From positions 239,501-303,500 of the forward strand of contig JAIQDT010001135.1 of the NCBI GenBank assembly GCA_021521415.1: 64,000 nt of DNA. Direction: 5' to 3'. The position numbers and the translations under genes were made by a program. Shown here piece after piece: positions 24,109 through 35,638 of the stretch; positions within the stretch are counted from its first letter, which is position 1, and each line of letters opens with the position of its first letter. The notes below the pieces were generated by a model that was not told where the DNA came from, ran no database searches, and saw only the letters and a list, made by a program, of their open reading frames with translations. This stretch comes from Bidens hawaiensis (lineage: Eukaryota; Streptophyta; Magnoliopsida; Asterales; Asteraceae).

Positions 24109-25565
24109 TATCGCATGCCTCCGGTTATAGCCATACTTGTATGTAAGGGTAATATTGTCTTTTCATATCAAACATAAAAAACGTATGGTATATATGTATT
24201 CGAACTTGAACCCAAGTCATATAACCACTTTAAATGCATTCCATTCTTGTATTGACATGGGTATCATTGTTAAAAAAGTCGATGGAGTTTTGATTTTGTA
24301 TAACAATTTGCAATTCATTGAATAGTAAATCATCTTTTATTTTTGGCCACTTGTGCAAGTGTGCAACATATATTTGATATAAAGAGAGTAACAAAAAAAT
24401 TAACCAATTCATAATTTATAAGGGGAAGGTCCTAGTTAATCAACGATAAGTATACAACGAAGTTAGTAGTCTTCGATTTTTTTTAAAATTTCACCAAAAT
24501 ATACATGTTTAACCATTTCTTTACAAGATTTCGCAGTCGACTAAAAGAAGCCAAGCCAGCTAAGACGGCATCCTTTTTAATTTTAGTCTCTTGCAAAGGG
24601 CTAAAAACCGGAGTTGTATGGTAAACTTAGCATGTTTGAGACACGTGCTGAGTAATGGTTTGTCAAGGTGTGCACCTCTTTGACTCTTTATAACTATAGT
24701 GTCCAAAAGTTCTGGCTAAAATTAGCATCCTTAGCTAGATTGCCTCTCTGATGCGATCGAATAGATTTAGAATTTATATTTTTCAATAGGGGTTTCGAAA
24801 CCGAAAAACAGAAAAATCCAAACCTAAACAAATGACCGAAACAAAAACCTTCGGTTTGGTTTTATGTTTTTGTAAAAACCGAACCAGACCGAATTTCTAG
24901 ATTTCCATTTTATTTTTTATTTTGAGCTATGTATAAGAATTAGACAAACATGTAACTTAAATATTTTTAGCTAAATGTATACCTAAGTTTAATATTTTGG
25001 GCTAGCTTTTTTTCAACTCAAAATTTTCAAGCCCATATAGCAAAAACTAAAAAAATCAAAGACAAACCGAAATCTGACGATTTCAAATATCAAAAAACCA
25101 AAGCTTTAGTTGTTAGTTTAGCTTTAGCTATAAACCAACCCAAACTAAATCATGCGCGCCTTTTGTATTTCAGATACAACCGATAACGTTATCCCAAAGC
25201 GTCGCAATACGCAAATGTAAGAATGACACCATCATTGGACTCCATGGCCAGGTGAGTAGTCGTCACCTATATATTGTTATTATTTTTATTCACTTCACTT
25301 GTTTCTAACTTCATTAGTTATTAAACTATGCATGTTACTTTTCTTGTTATCATCACATATGTCAATGTCAAAGACCATTATTATTTGCAGGTTATTGGCT
25401 TTGACTTTTCAAGACAACAACTAGGCATTGCTTCATCTCGCCAAAAATCACAATCGAAAGCCTGCTATCATAACCTCAAGTGAGCATTGATCGGTATATT
25501 TACCTTTTGTTCCAGTGGTAATTGAGTAAATAATTTAAGCCTTTTACTTATGAATGGTTATGTTT
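24109..25565 (+). repeat. 1.45-kb direct duplication, copy B
   Basis: The partner of 21505-22949. It begins exactly where the copia fragment ends and contains the MENG-like exon at 25391-25479, which connects to the rest of the MENG remnants downstream. Confidence 0.85.
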
Positions 25566-26401
25566 CATAGGGGACGGGTCAAATGAGTCATGCATAAAAC
25601 CTACAAAATAATTTTATCTAAAAATTTTGAATTTTATTTTAGTATTGAAATAATACAAATTCAGCCATATATGACAAACTTATTATTAATAGAAAGAAAA
25701 AAACATGTTGGTAAAAAGTGTTTCGGGTCAACTCAAGTCAGTGGTGATTATGTTATGGTTTGTAGGTGGGTGGAAGGTGATGAACTTGATTTGCCATTTT
25801 CTGACTGTTACTTTGATGCAATTACTATGGCTACGGGTTAAGAAATGTAATTGACAAATGCAAGGCACTAAAGGAGGTATATCGAGTTTTAAAACCAGGA
25901 TAAGTATTCAGGTTTGGTTTATGTTGTGCGTTGTAAATTTCATTTTGTGAGCGTCACGTGAAGTTTATGAGTTTGAGGTAGAGTTGGATGATAGACAATG
26001 TAGTTGTGCCTGTAGCAGCCGGTTATGGTCTTTCAGAGGAATATCGATATCTAAAGACCTCAATTCAAGACTTCTATGCAGGTTCGTTAATTTTATCCGA
26101 TATGTGTTTATATATAATGAAACAGAACAATGATGATAACATGTCACCAGTAGGCATGATTTGGCCTTCAATTTCCATAAGTCAGAATATTATTAATTTG
26201 ATGAGCTAGAGATCCTAAGATACTGCTATATTTACAGTGTGATACTGTTAAGTTTTATATGACTAATATACTCACTCCAGTGCTTGCAAATAATATATAG
26301 GCGAGGAGTTAGAGCGTCTTGCTTTACAAACAGGATTTTCAAGTGCTAAACATTTTGAAGTCGGGGGAGGACTCATGGGCAATTTGGTTGCTACACGATA
26401 A
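25391..26401 (+). pseudogene. MENG: MENG-like demethylphylloquinone methyltransferase, partial
   Basis: Exon blocks by homology: 25391-25479 (VIGFDFS...CYHNLK), 25766-about 25899 (WVEGDELDLPFSD then ALKEVYRVLKPG), about 25980-26081 (WMIDNVVVPVAAGYGLSEEY), 26301-26401 (GEELERLALQTGFSSAKHFE to the stop). This is the C-terminal half of the chloroplast UbiE/COQ5-family enzyme that methylates demethylphylloquinone in vitamin K1 synthesis. Lesions: a 1-bp loss near 25830 shifts the frame just before the LRNVID motif; the donor after KPG reads ATAAGT instead of GTAAGT; the block before WMIDN contains a stop. The N-terminal half with the SAM-binding glycine motif was not found. The first exon also exists at 22779-22864 in duplication copy A. 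Confidence 0.75.
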
Positions 26402-27074
26402 AAAGCCCCAAATAATACTCTGTATGAGGATTTTTAGGTATATGCAAATATTGCCTTTCATCACCAAAGGTTACAAACAAAATAATTTGGTTCTAAAACT
26501 TTACTTATGCATGGTACGTCATTCATGAACAATTGCGTGTCTCGTGTTATATATATGTTTCCTTGTTTTTTTTGGTCTATCTTCTTTAGTTATTTAGAGA
26601 TGTAGAATAATTAGAGCCGGAACTACAAGGAAAATGTAGGCCAGTATCGTTTATTCAATTAGGATCATAGGAATGAACAATATGAGTATGCACACATTAT
26701 GTGCAGGGACTCTTGATAGGAACAAAAACAAGAAAACACACAATACACTTGTACGTGCGCTAATATTAATACACTTATGCACGCTAATATTAACACAGTA
26801 TATTCTTACGTAAATGTGCAGATGATTACAAATATATATAGGGTGTGAATGGTTGGCTACAAACCAACGGACACAATACTTAGTTAAATAACTAGCTTTC
26901 TAACAGTAACTACCCTTAACTAACTTAACTACCAATACTTAGGATAATTACAATAATACAATTAATAACACAAAACTTAGGACAAATCTTGATTAATCTT
27001 TCCAACAAAAATAGCTTCATGCGAACAAATTTGTAAAGAAAGAGAACTTGAAATCTTGTATTAGTTGACTTGTG
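26402..27074. other. Spacer between MENG remnant and CRK2
   Basis: AT-rich spacer with a short imperfect repeat (GCTAATATTAA near 26759 and 26790). No gene is recognised. Confidence 0.5.
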
Positions 27075-30000
27075 TTACCTCGGGTAGAAACTACTGTGAG
27101 AAACTGTAGCAACTGAACTAGAGTCATCACCATTACAGTTATCCAATAACCTTTGTTTGATGTTGTTAAGTTCCATGGTGAATTCGTTTACAAACGGGGG
27201 ATTAGAAGGGGCGGGCAGAGGGTCATCATCTTTTGCTAACATTTTTAGTGCTGCTGACATGGATGGTCTTAAAGATGGATCTTCTTGGGTGCACAAAAGT
27301 GCTACATGTACCACTTTAATGACATCTTTTTGGAAATTTATGTTGGGATAAATGTGCATCATTAGATTCGGGTCAAGTATCTCCTCCACTGTACCTTGCT
27401 CGAAATGCTTCCATGCCTGCTCATCCACAAATAACACAGTGGAAATACTTTTACCCACTCAGGAGTTGAATCACAAAGCTTGTGATTGATTGTATTCATA
27501 ATTGGGTTACATATGCCTCTATATATAGTGTTAAATATTGCTCATGAACATCCTCTAGAGTCTAGACTATGATAATGAAATATAAAAAAAACATAACTTG
27601 CTTGATACTCGGCCCCACAAGGTGCATGTCAAAACAAGTAACTTTATAAATGGGTCGAAATAGGACAGGGTGGGTGGGTTGACCCCGAGCACTTACTGTA
27701 GACGGTAAACTGTCGGTATATTCTTTATCTTTGCTTTTGTTGCTTTCTATTCCAGTGACTACCTCTAGAATTAGAATACCGAAGCTATAGACGTCTGCCT
27801 TTTCGGTTAACTGACCATGGGTGATGTATTCTGGAGCCATATATCCACTGATAATATCAAAATAAAAAAGAAAAGGTTAGTAGACTATATATATAAGTAA
27901 ATTTATAATTAAAATATATTTGCATTATTATTCTATATAAAAAAGGGATACTTACAGTGTTCCTGCAATACCCGTGCTGATGTGGCTTTTATCATCTTGA
28001 AAAGACCTGGCCAACCCAAAATCAGCTATTTTGGGGCGAAGCCTCGAGTCTGATAAGATGTTAGGAGCTTTAATATCCCTGTGAATAATCCGGTGGTTGG
28101 TATCCTCATGAAGGTAAACCAGACCTTCTGCTATACCAATAATGATCTTAACCCTCTTCTCCCAATCTATCTCCCTTCCTTTTATTTCATATGTACAATT
28201 TCATAATTACTTCTCAAATCATCAGGAAACCGGGCCAAACTAGTCAAACGGGTCAAACATCATGCTCACTAATTCATAATACATATTCATCAGCTTTGGA
28301 ATTATTGAGGGGCCAGATAATAGGCTCATATTGGTTCCGGTTCATACGGGTCATTTCAGTTATGGGTTGGAGCGGGTGACCCGTTTGAGATAGAACATAA
28401 TTCATACAGACAGTTCATAACCAAATTAATAGATAGTGTATTAATATTTTACAACTTACCAAAAATGAAGAGGTCAAGACTCTTGTTGGGCAAATATTCA
28501 TATATAAGAATGCTTTCGGGTCCTGAACAACTGCATCCTAATAGCCTAACCAGATTTTCGTGTTCAACACTGCTAATAATATTAACTTCATTATAGAAAT
28601 CTGCTATTCTGAATTTGTTGTTGAAGAAATGCCTCTTCACAGCTATTTCTCGTCCATCTTTAAGAACACCCTGGTAGAAATTTCATCATTCCAATTACTT
28701 ATATAAAAACTAAACCATTCTTGTCTGACAAAGTATCAAAAGACTTCATAGACAATCTTAAAGGTAGGTAGCAATTTCGACCCATTTGATTTCGTTAAGT
28801 ATTATCTCTAATGGGTCAAACGGGTCAAAAGTTTACTGAAATGTACCTTTAATGCGTAAAACGTCCTAAGTAAGTAACTAAAAGTTATATTAGATCATAT
28901 TTGACCCTCTAATCAGATATAAAAAAGAACAAAAGTAGTAAACTCAATACTTTTTCCTAACTATACAAACAATAATCTCTTATTATAGTGAAATTTTTAA
29001 CATTTTTGTTACTTGAATGACCTAAACGGAACAATTTAAAAGTTCTTGACTTTTTTTCAAAACATTTATAAAAAAACTTCACAACAGAATAATATTAAAA
29101 CTTGAGTTTTTTTGAACTTGCAAAAACGTTTGAATGACTTTAGTGTAGAAGTTGGTTACTGCTAGATGGAATATTCGTTATAAAAAATCCAAACTCCCCC
29201 CCCCCCCCAAACACACGCACACACACTTGATGACGTGTTGTAGTATAAGTAACAATCTTGTACACAGTCCCGAATCCTCCTTGCCCAAGCTTATTAGACT
29301 CATCCCAGTATCTTGTAGCTTTTTCGACAGTGGAGTATTTGAAGCTCAAGCTACTATCATTGAGAATCTTTGCCAGTTTCCCAGCATCATAAGATCCTGG
29401 TAATTGAAAGCAATATTTAGTTTGTTTCACAGAAAAGAACATGTTTTTTTGCTATTACAAACGTTATAAAACAGAAACAACTTATACCTTTTCTCTTTTG
29501 TTGTATATATCTGTGTTTCCTGATGTATAAAACAATCATCAAAGCAACTGTAATAACCACCAAAGTACTAACAACCGAAGCCACCAAAGCTATTATCCTC
29601 ACTGCCAAAAACAAAACAAGTATCACAAAAGCGCTATATGATTTTAGTATAATTGTGGTTACCTTTATTGCTAGACTCCTTGTGACCGATCCAGGATTGA
29701 GAAAATTGGTATCCGAGTACCTCATGAAACACCCAGTGTTCAACACGCGACCCTCAGACCATGGTAAACATTTCTTTATCGACACCGATGCATTCTCCAA
29801 ACACGCCCTACAAGAACTCGGGCTCAAAGTCTTCCAACACTCTGCCAACACATAAACCCTCGAATCATCATGACCCGGCATTTCTTCCCTAGCAAAGTAG
29901 TCATTGTTTCTTAATGCACCCGATACAGCGTTGGCTAGAACTCGACTTGTTAACTCTTGAAACAATGTACTCTTTCTTGTTGTATTCCCACAAACCGTAG

Positions 30001-30413
30001 TGTCATTCGGGCTCGTGTACTCTTCAAAGAAGTTATAAGTTTGGAGTCGTAAAAAGCAAGCAACCGTCAAGATAAATGCGGCCCCCATTGCGAGGGTAGC
30101 AAATGGGAAAAGAAGTACGAATTTGGGCATAGCATAAGATGCAGTCTTGTGAAGAGAGATCACTGTAGCATTCGGCTAGAGCGTAGTTTTTGTCTGGACC
30201 CGTGCCCACGGCTGCTGTTACGTTATGTGAAGCTTGAATTCGGGTGCCAATTATGTCTGTTATATGGACAAAATATTGAACGAATTTTTCTCGGTTCTCA
30301 GCGAATGTGTCATCACAATGAAATTTGATTATTTCCGATCTAGCATTCCCATAGGATTTAGATACTAGTACGAGCAACACGATCAAAAATATAGTTGTAT
30401 TTGCGGATTTCAT
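27075..30413 (-). pseudogene. CRK2: cysteine-rich receptor-like kinase, frameshift and splice-site losses
   Basis: Exons by homology: 30413-29663, 29601-29488, 29396-29257, 28670-28460, about 28190-27956, 27847-27697, 27416-27075. Exon 1 encodes a signal peptide (MKSANTTIFLIVLLVLVSKS) and two Gnk2 domains (CYSDLSSQDCILC; CWKTLSPSSCRAC). Then come a transmembrane helix, glycine loop (LGQGGFGTVYK), ATP lysine (EIAVKR), catalytic loop [16 protein letters not shown] and the C-lobe. Lesions: a 4-bp tandem duplication (GCAAGCAA at 30056-30063) shifts the frame between the two Gnk2 domains. The donor after VYK reads ATTGTT instead of GT. The acceptor before the IKGREIDW block reads CAT instead of CAG. 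Each alone could be bypassed; together they argue for a pseudogene. Same strand and domain order as CRK1 and CRK3, so a tandem duplicate. Confidence 0.83.
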
Positions 30414-30932
30414 CTTCTATTATATCACACCCGTTGAAGGGTTGATTGAGACGGGTATAGAATCGTGTTTTTTAAAATTACCGCCTACCTAGTAACCAAT
30501 GTAAGATTCCACGTTAATTGTGACCGCTCACTATGTAATATGTATGTAGTTATTACTCGAAAACCTATCAAAATGAAAGTAGAAATAGTATAAAGCGTAA
30601 GAAGCATTCAGGATGTGATACGTGTATCACGGTGAGTTTTAGGGCGATGATGTTTTTATGTATTGGAATACACATGGTTTTATATGCGCAATTTGTCATA
30701 AATTAAATAAGGCGTACCGTTATAATTAGTTTAGACGCACCAATAGTTTTGGATACATTTTTGTAATCATGGTTCCTTTCAATATTGATGTTTATAAAAT
30801 ATAGCAATACTATGATTAAATTAAATAATAATTTTAGATTATATGATACAATTTAACAAAAAATAATTGAGTTTATGAAAGTTATAATTTATTAAAAACT
30901 TGATAAAGCTATAAGTCAGTTTAAATGTGATA
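30414..30932. other. Upstream region of CRK2
   Basis: AT-rich non-coding DNA that should hold the former CRK2 promoter; no further feature is recognised. Confidence 0.5.
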
Positions 30933-31969
30933 GAGTAAAATGTCATATGGACCCTCCACTTTTCCCAATTATTGTCAATTACATCCAAATCACTAACTCC
31001 GTTAAATTGAATCGTTAACTCAGGGGTAGAAATATCTTTTCACTCTTTCTTTATTAAATGAGTACAGTGCCAAAATTGTCCTTGAAGTTTGGTCACATTT
31101 GCTAATTTCGTCCAAAAATATTTTTTTTCGCAATTAGACCCTCGATGTTTCCCAACTGTTGCTAATTTCGTCCAATTTGTTAGCTCGGTCTAAATTTAAT
31201 GTTAACTCAGGGGTGTTACTGTCATTTTACATATTTGTTTACATTGTTATTATTATTACACTAAGCTAAAGCCCTTATATGACTAAAAATAAAGAATAAT
31301 AAACAAACGGATAATATATTGGATTCAAACATAGGAATCGTGAAATGTTGTATATGTTAGGGATGAGCAAAATTGGTACCGGTACCGATTTGGTACCGTC
31401 AGTACCAAGGTTTTGAGTTTTCAGGACCGGGTACGATACGGTATTTCCCGAATTTTGCCTCAAATACCGGTACCGTCCCGGGTACCAAACATTTGCGATT
31501 TTCGGGATCGAGATTTTTGGTACTGGTACCGGTCGGTACCGGTACGGTACTGGGCTCATCCCTAATATATGTCATCAAACAAACACAAAATAACATTAAT
31601 GTAAACAAATATGTAAACTGACAGTAATACCCATAAGTTAACGTTGAATTTAGACCGAGTTAACAATTTGGATGAAATTGGCAACGGTTGAGAAAAATCG
31701 AGGGTCTACTTGCGAAAAAAATATTTTTGGACGAAATTCGGAAATATGACCAAACCTCAGGGACGATTTTGGCACTTTACTCATATAATAAAGAAATAGT
31801 GAAAAGACATGTCTACCCCTGACTTAACAATTAAATTTAACGAGGTTAGTGATTTGGATTTAATTAGCAAGACTTGAGAAACATGGAGGGTTCATATGCA
31901 AAAAGTAAACTTTTTAAACTAAATTCGCATTATTTGTCAAACCACATAGACAAAAATGACACTTTAATC
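30933..31969. mobile_element. Mutator-like non-autonomous element with long inverted arms, 9-bp TSD
   Basis: It is flanked by AATGTGATA at 30924-30932 and 31970-31978, a 9-bp TSD typical of Mutator-like elements. The ends read GAGTAAAATGTCAT and, on the minus strand, GATTAAAGTGTCAT. Long imperfect inverted arms of about 300 bp (about 30945-31250 and 31615-31930) share segments such as CCAAATCACTAAC and TCAGGGGTAGA. The right arm is longer near its tip, so the left arm has a deletion. There is no transposase frame. A hAT MITE (31358-31564) is nested in the loop. Confidence 0.8.
31358..31564. mobile_element. hAT MITE nested in the Mutator-like element, rich in GGTACC
   Basis: The ends TAGGGATGAGC and GCTCATCCCTA are perfect inverted repeats, flanked by an 8-bp TSD with one mismatch (GTATATGT at 31350-31357, ATATATGT at 31565-31572). 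The interior is full of GGTACCGG-type palindromes. No coding capacity. Confidence 0.78.
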
Positions 31970-31978
31970 AATGTGATA

Positions 31979-33592
31979 AGATAGATGAATCATGAGAGGT
32001 CAATATTGTTCTGTTGGTGGTTTTCAAAGAAGTTTCCTAGTAAAAAAGGCAAAACTAGAAACATAACTCAAGTGGCCTTCTTCTAGTACAATATTGTACT
32101 TTTGTAATTATAACGAACCACCATATTCTTCTAGTAAATTGATGTATTTATTAATAAAAAAGGAATAAAATAGAACGGTGAGAAGTAATACGAGCCTATA
32201 ACCAAATACGAGATATCTCTGAGAGATTTGTAATTATATAAGGATTAATAAGACTATTAGAGACAACTCTATGATGCGATTGACCCGTTGATGAGGCCAC
32301 TCCTATGTAGTTTGTCATTTGTTATCTCGAATATGAATGATCAAAATTTTCGGGTGCTTTTGAAATAAAAGTCCGTGTTTCTTAAAATTTAAAGAACTGA
32401 ATAATGTATGAGGATCAAGTTTTGTTTAGGATTTGAATATGCATCCTTTGATGCATTCGTGTGTATAATCCACCTAGTAATGAGGTGCAGAGAACCAAAA
32501 AAGTAAAAAACTATGGATAAAAAAACCATTATATACAGGTTACAAATTAAGTATAAACCTTGCAACTCAATGGTATGTTAAGCACATAGTTCATAGTTAA
32601 TCATCATTCAAAACTATTTAACTTTTATGAACGACGATGGGCGTTCAAGACGTCTACCTTCGGACACCATTCGAGTGTCTTACCATTAGGCCATCTTGTG
32701 AGTTGTGATGGTTCAAAATTATTTTAATAAGTTCGATAATTATCAACGTCGTAATCCTTAATCCTGGTTAAAAGAAATAAAAAAGTTCTAGATTGGAGTT
32801 CATACCTTTTTCCTACATTTGAATCTAGCTCCAAGTGATGGATGGAATGTTCATTTTGTCTTCACCAGTTGGAAGGTAGTCTAGATTTATATAGAATTTG
32901 GCAATTTGCAATTTTGCATGTAAAGTCTTGGTCAATGGACGTATAGGAATTTCATTTATTTAGTTTTTATTATTGTTTAATTTAATAAATATATAGTTTA
33001 CTTAATACGTGTTATATTTAAAATACAGGTCTGAGTTTTTAAATAAAACTTTTTTCCTATGGATTTCACATTACCATTTCTTAAGTAACTTAGTCACTCT
33101 CTAAGCCTCATTTTTAAATCTTTTGAGTCGAAGAAATATACGAGGCCTTCGTGACCTCAACTCCCACTATTTGCTAGCGATAAAGGGAGTTAGATACGTC
33201 TTAATATTGATATGAAACGGCACCTGATAAAATCATAGGGGATTATGTCAAGGAATTCATTCACCAAGAAAACATCTTTTAGTGTCTTCTATTCTTGATT
33301 TGTATCAAGTATTAACCACATAGGCTAAGAAAGTTGATTTGCAGCTTTAAATGTGTTATTAAGTATGTCATTTTGTTGATTAAAACATGGATTCCCAAGG
33401 TTATAGAATATGCTCTAATTATGTTTTTTTCGGATGTGTTGGTATTCTTACCCCATATGCTACGTACCCTTGAATTCAAATGGCCTTTTGAATAGAAGTG
33501 CCATATAATTTGACATCTTGACCTTCGAATGGCCGTTTAATAAATCTTAAAATGGCCGTTTTGAAAATAAACGGTGTAAGATTAGATTAAGG
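31979..33592. other. AT-rich intergenic DNA
   Basis: No gene, RNA gene or recognisable element is seen. A tRNA-like stretch near 32640-32700 was considered and rejected. Confidence 0.45.
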
Positions 33593-33600
33593 ATGGCATG

Positions 33601-34156
33601 CAATGTTTTACAAACCGGTATTTTACTCGTACCAGATTTAGTTGAAAAATGGTATAACCGGTTGAATCCTAATGTATCGGGAGGTTCAACCAGGTTGAGT
33701 AATTTACCTTGTAAGTCCTTATAAATGCAAGTTCAACTCAATAATAACCCAAAAGTACTTTAATGAATATCAAACTTACGCATGAGCAATGGCTGAGTAC
33801 TCGAGTTAGATAGAAAGTTTGTATTTTGTATACAAAATTAGGCAATTATAAAAGATGTAATGCAAATAAACCAATATAGGATTTGCATAATACAAAATTG
33901 GTTGATTAACGAATCTTCGTTTACCATGTTTACTCATTTCAATTTTATCCGCTATGTTAAATGTCATTTTAAAAAAACATGGGCCGCAAAAAATATCAAA
34001 AATCTCTTGGATTTAAAACCGGTATTTTTAACAAAACCGACAGTACGATGTTCTAGCAAACCGCTCAAAAATAACGGGTTCTAAATACTGGTTGCCTTAC
34101 GAAAATCTGGTATAACCGATTCAACCGACCGGTACGTACCGGTTTTTAAAACATTG
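33601..34156. mobile_element. hAT-type MITE, 556 bp, CAATGTTTTA ends
   Basis: The left end CAATGTTTTACAAACCGGTA and the right end on the minus strand CAATGTTTTAAAAACCGGTA differ at one base. The 8-bp TSD has one mismatch (ATGGCATG at 33593-33600, ATAGCATG at 34157-34164). The interior repeats AACCGG/GGTATAACCGG motifs; no transposase. Confidence 0.75.
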
Positions 34157-34164
34157 ATAGCATG

Positions 34165-34635
34165 TAGACATGCCGTGTAGAAAAATTACAAATTTGAAAT
34201 AGTCAATGTAAGCGTTAAATGCAATTCTGAAATATGAAGTATTCATAGGCATTTAATTTCTGGGTCCAAGGAAAATGAAACGCACAAACGTATGAAAAAA
34301 TTCTGGTTATGTGGTGGAAAAGTTCAATAACCATCAATGTTGTTGGTCCTAATAGTATTAGATTTTTCTATATTTCAATTTTTTTTTAACTTTTCTGACT
34401 TCACGGGGTCTATCTAGAATCGAATTTTTTAAAGAGCCTGAAAAAAATTAAATTGAAAAACAGGACCCAAGGATGTTTTGTGTTGGTCTTGGTGGGCCCG
34501 AAAGGGGCGCCAGCCGCCAGCCCTTACCCAACTTCCACTCGCTCGCACAATGGCGTTAGTCCGTTCCTCCCTCTTTCCTCCATCTATATGAGTGACGTAG
34601 TCAGGATTTTATTTAATGGGTTCGCTAATATTTGG
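34165..34635. other. Intergenic DNA ending in a hAT-like end
   Basis: No gene recognised. Near 34590-34635 the sequence GTGACGTAGTCAGGATTTTA...GGGTTCGCTA resembles the start of the hAT element at 53712, so the palindromic LTR element probably landed in an old hAT relic. Confidence 0.4.
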
Positions 34636-34640
34636 TGTTC

Positions 34641-35635
34641 TGAAGAAACACTAACCGGACCCCGGGCAGATTACTGGTAACCTGGGGGTTAGATAGATGT
34701 TTCCCACGAGGGGTTAGACCCTTTGAAGATGGTTCTTCTGATAACCTGCAAAACAGACACCGTGAGCTCGTCACTGAGAAGGGGGGGGGGTTCCTCCTTG
34801 TGACCACCCTCCGGCGTGAGAATCAGACTAGATTGCTCTTTAAATATAAAAGTATATTAAGAGATTGCTAGAGCAGATATCAGGTATAATATGATGATAA
34901 TGTGATATGATATGATAAGATAAGATGAGATGGTCATACCATTTGTGGTATTTATAGCCGAAGGTAGGTTTCCAAGGAGGTATGGCCGGCTGCAACAGTG
35001 TTCCTGTTCACCAACAGTAGCCTACGCACGTGCCCTGCTGTTAGTTGGTGGGTAGGTAGCGGCTGATAGCGACCAGGCCTGCTGTATACTATTCCTTTTC
35101 CACCAACTGCCGGCTACGCACGTGGTATGACAGGAGTTGGTGAGTAGGCAGCGGCTAATAGTGACATACAGTGTAGGAGCATGCTGCTCGCCATACTGTT
35201 GTCTATAAGCTGTCGTATCTTTAGTCAGATCTTTTTCCCATGCCTCGTCAGGTACAGTACAGAAGATCTTCCCGTATCGTACGGACTGGCTTATTTGGGC
35301 GGGAGTATTCCCCCTCCCGCCCTTGTGCGGGATTGTTCCCGGCTTCGCTCATTCCTTCAGGTGACACTGAACGATTGAGAGCTAAGTGCCTTGTGCGTGT
35401 AGCCTTGCTGCGCGGGTGGCCTTCCCTAATGGCTTGTATCCGAGGCTGCGGGTACAGGCGGAGTCCTTCACCATTGGGAGGCATTTCCTGCGGGACCAGC
35501 TTGCGTACTGCGCGTAAGGACGTCACGTCTCTGAGCATGGTTGGTCCTGCGGATCCAGTTGGTTTCTGCGCAGACGTCCTTGTTTAAGGTGAGTCTTGCG
35601 GGTCCAACTGGGCTCTGCTGGGACCTACCTCTTCA
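34641..35635 (-). repeat. LTR A of palindromic element
   Basis: 995 bp. On the minus strand it runs from TGAAGAGGTAGG to GTGTTTCTTCA. It shares diagnostic bases with LTR C (CCCGGGCAG, TTAGATAGATG) that differ in LTR B. Confidence 0.9.
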
Positions 35636-35638
35636 AAA

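Noticed and set aside
21505..25565. The two 1.45-kb direct repeats as LTRs of the copia fragment
   Set aside because: They lack TG...CA ends and TSDs, contain a MENG exon, and the copia fragment already has its own short LTR-like stub.
32640..32700. A tRNA-like stretch (reverse complement TGGCCTAATGGTAAG)
   Set aside because: It resembles an A box, but no acceptor-stem pairing or clear B box could be built.
35181..35587. Open frames in the LTRs of the palindromic and Tat-like elements (also at 36181, 38489, 42208, 50364)
   Set aside because: They recur at the same LTR position in every copy on both strands and show no protein-like conservation.
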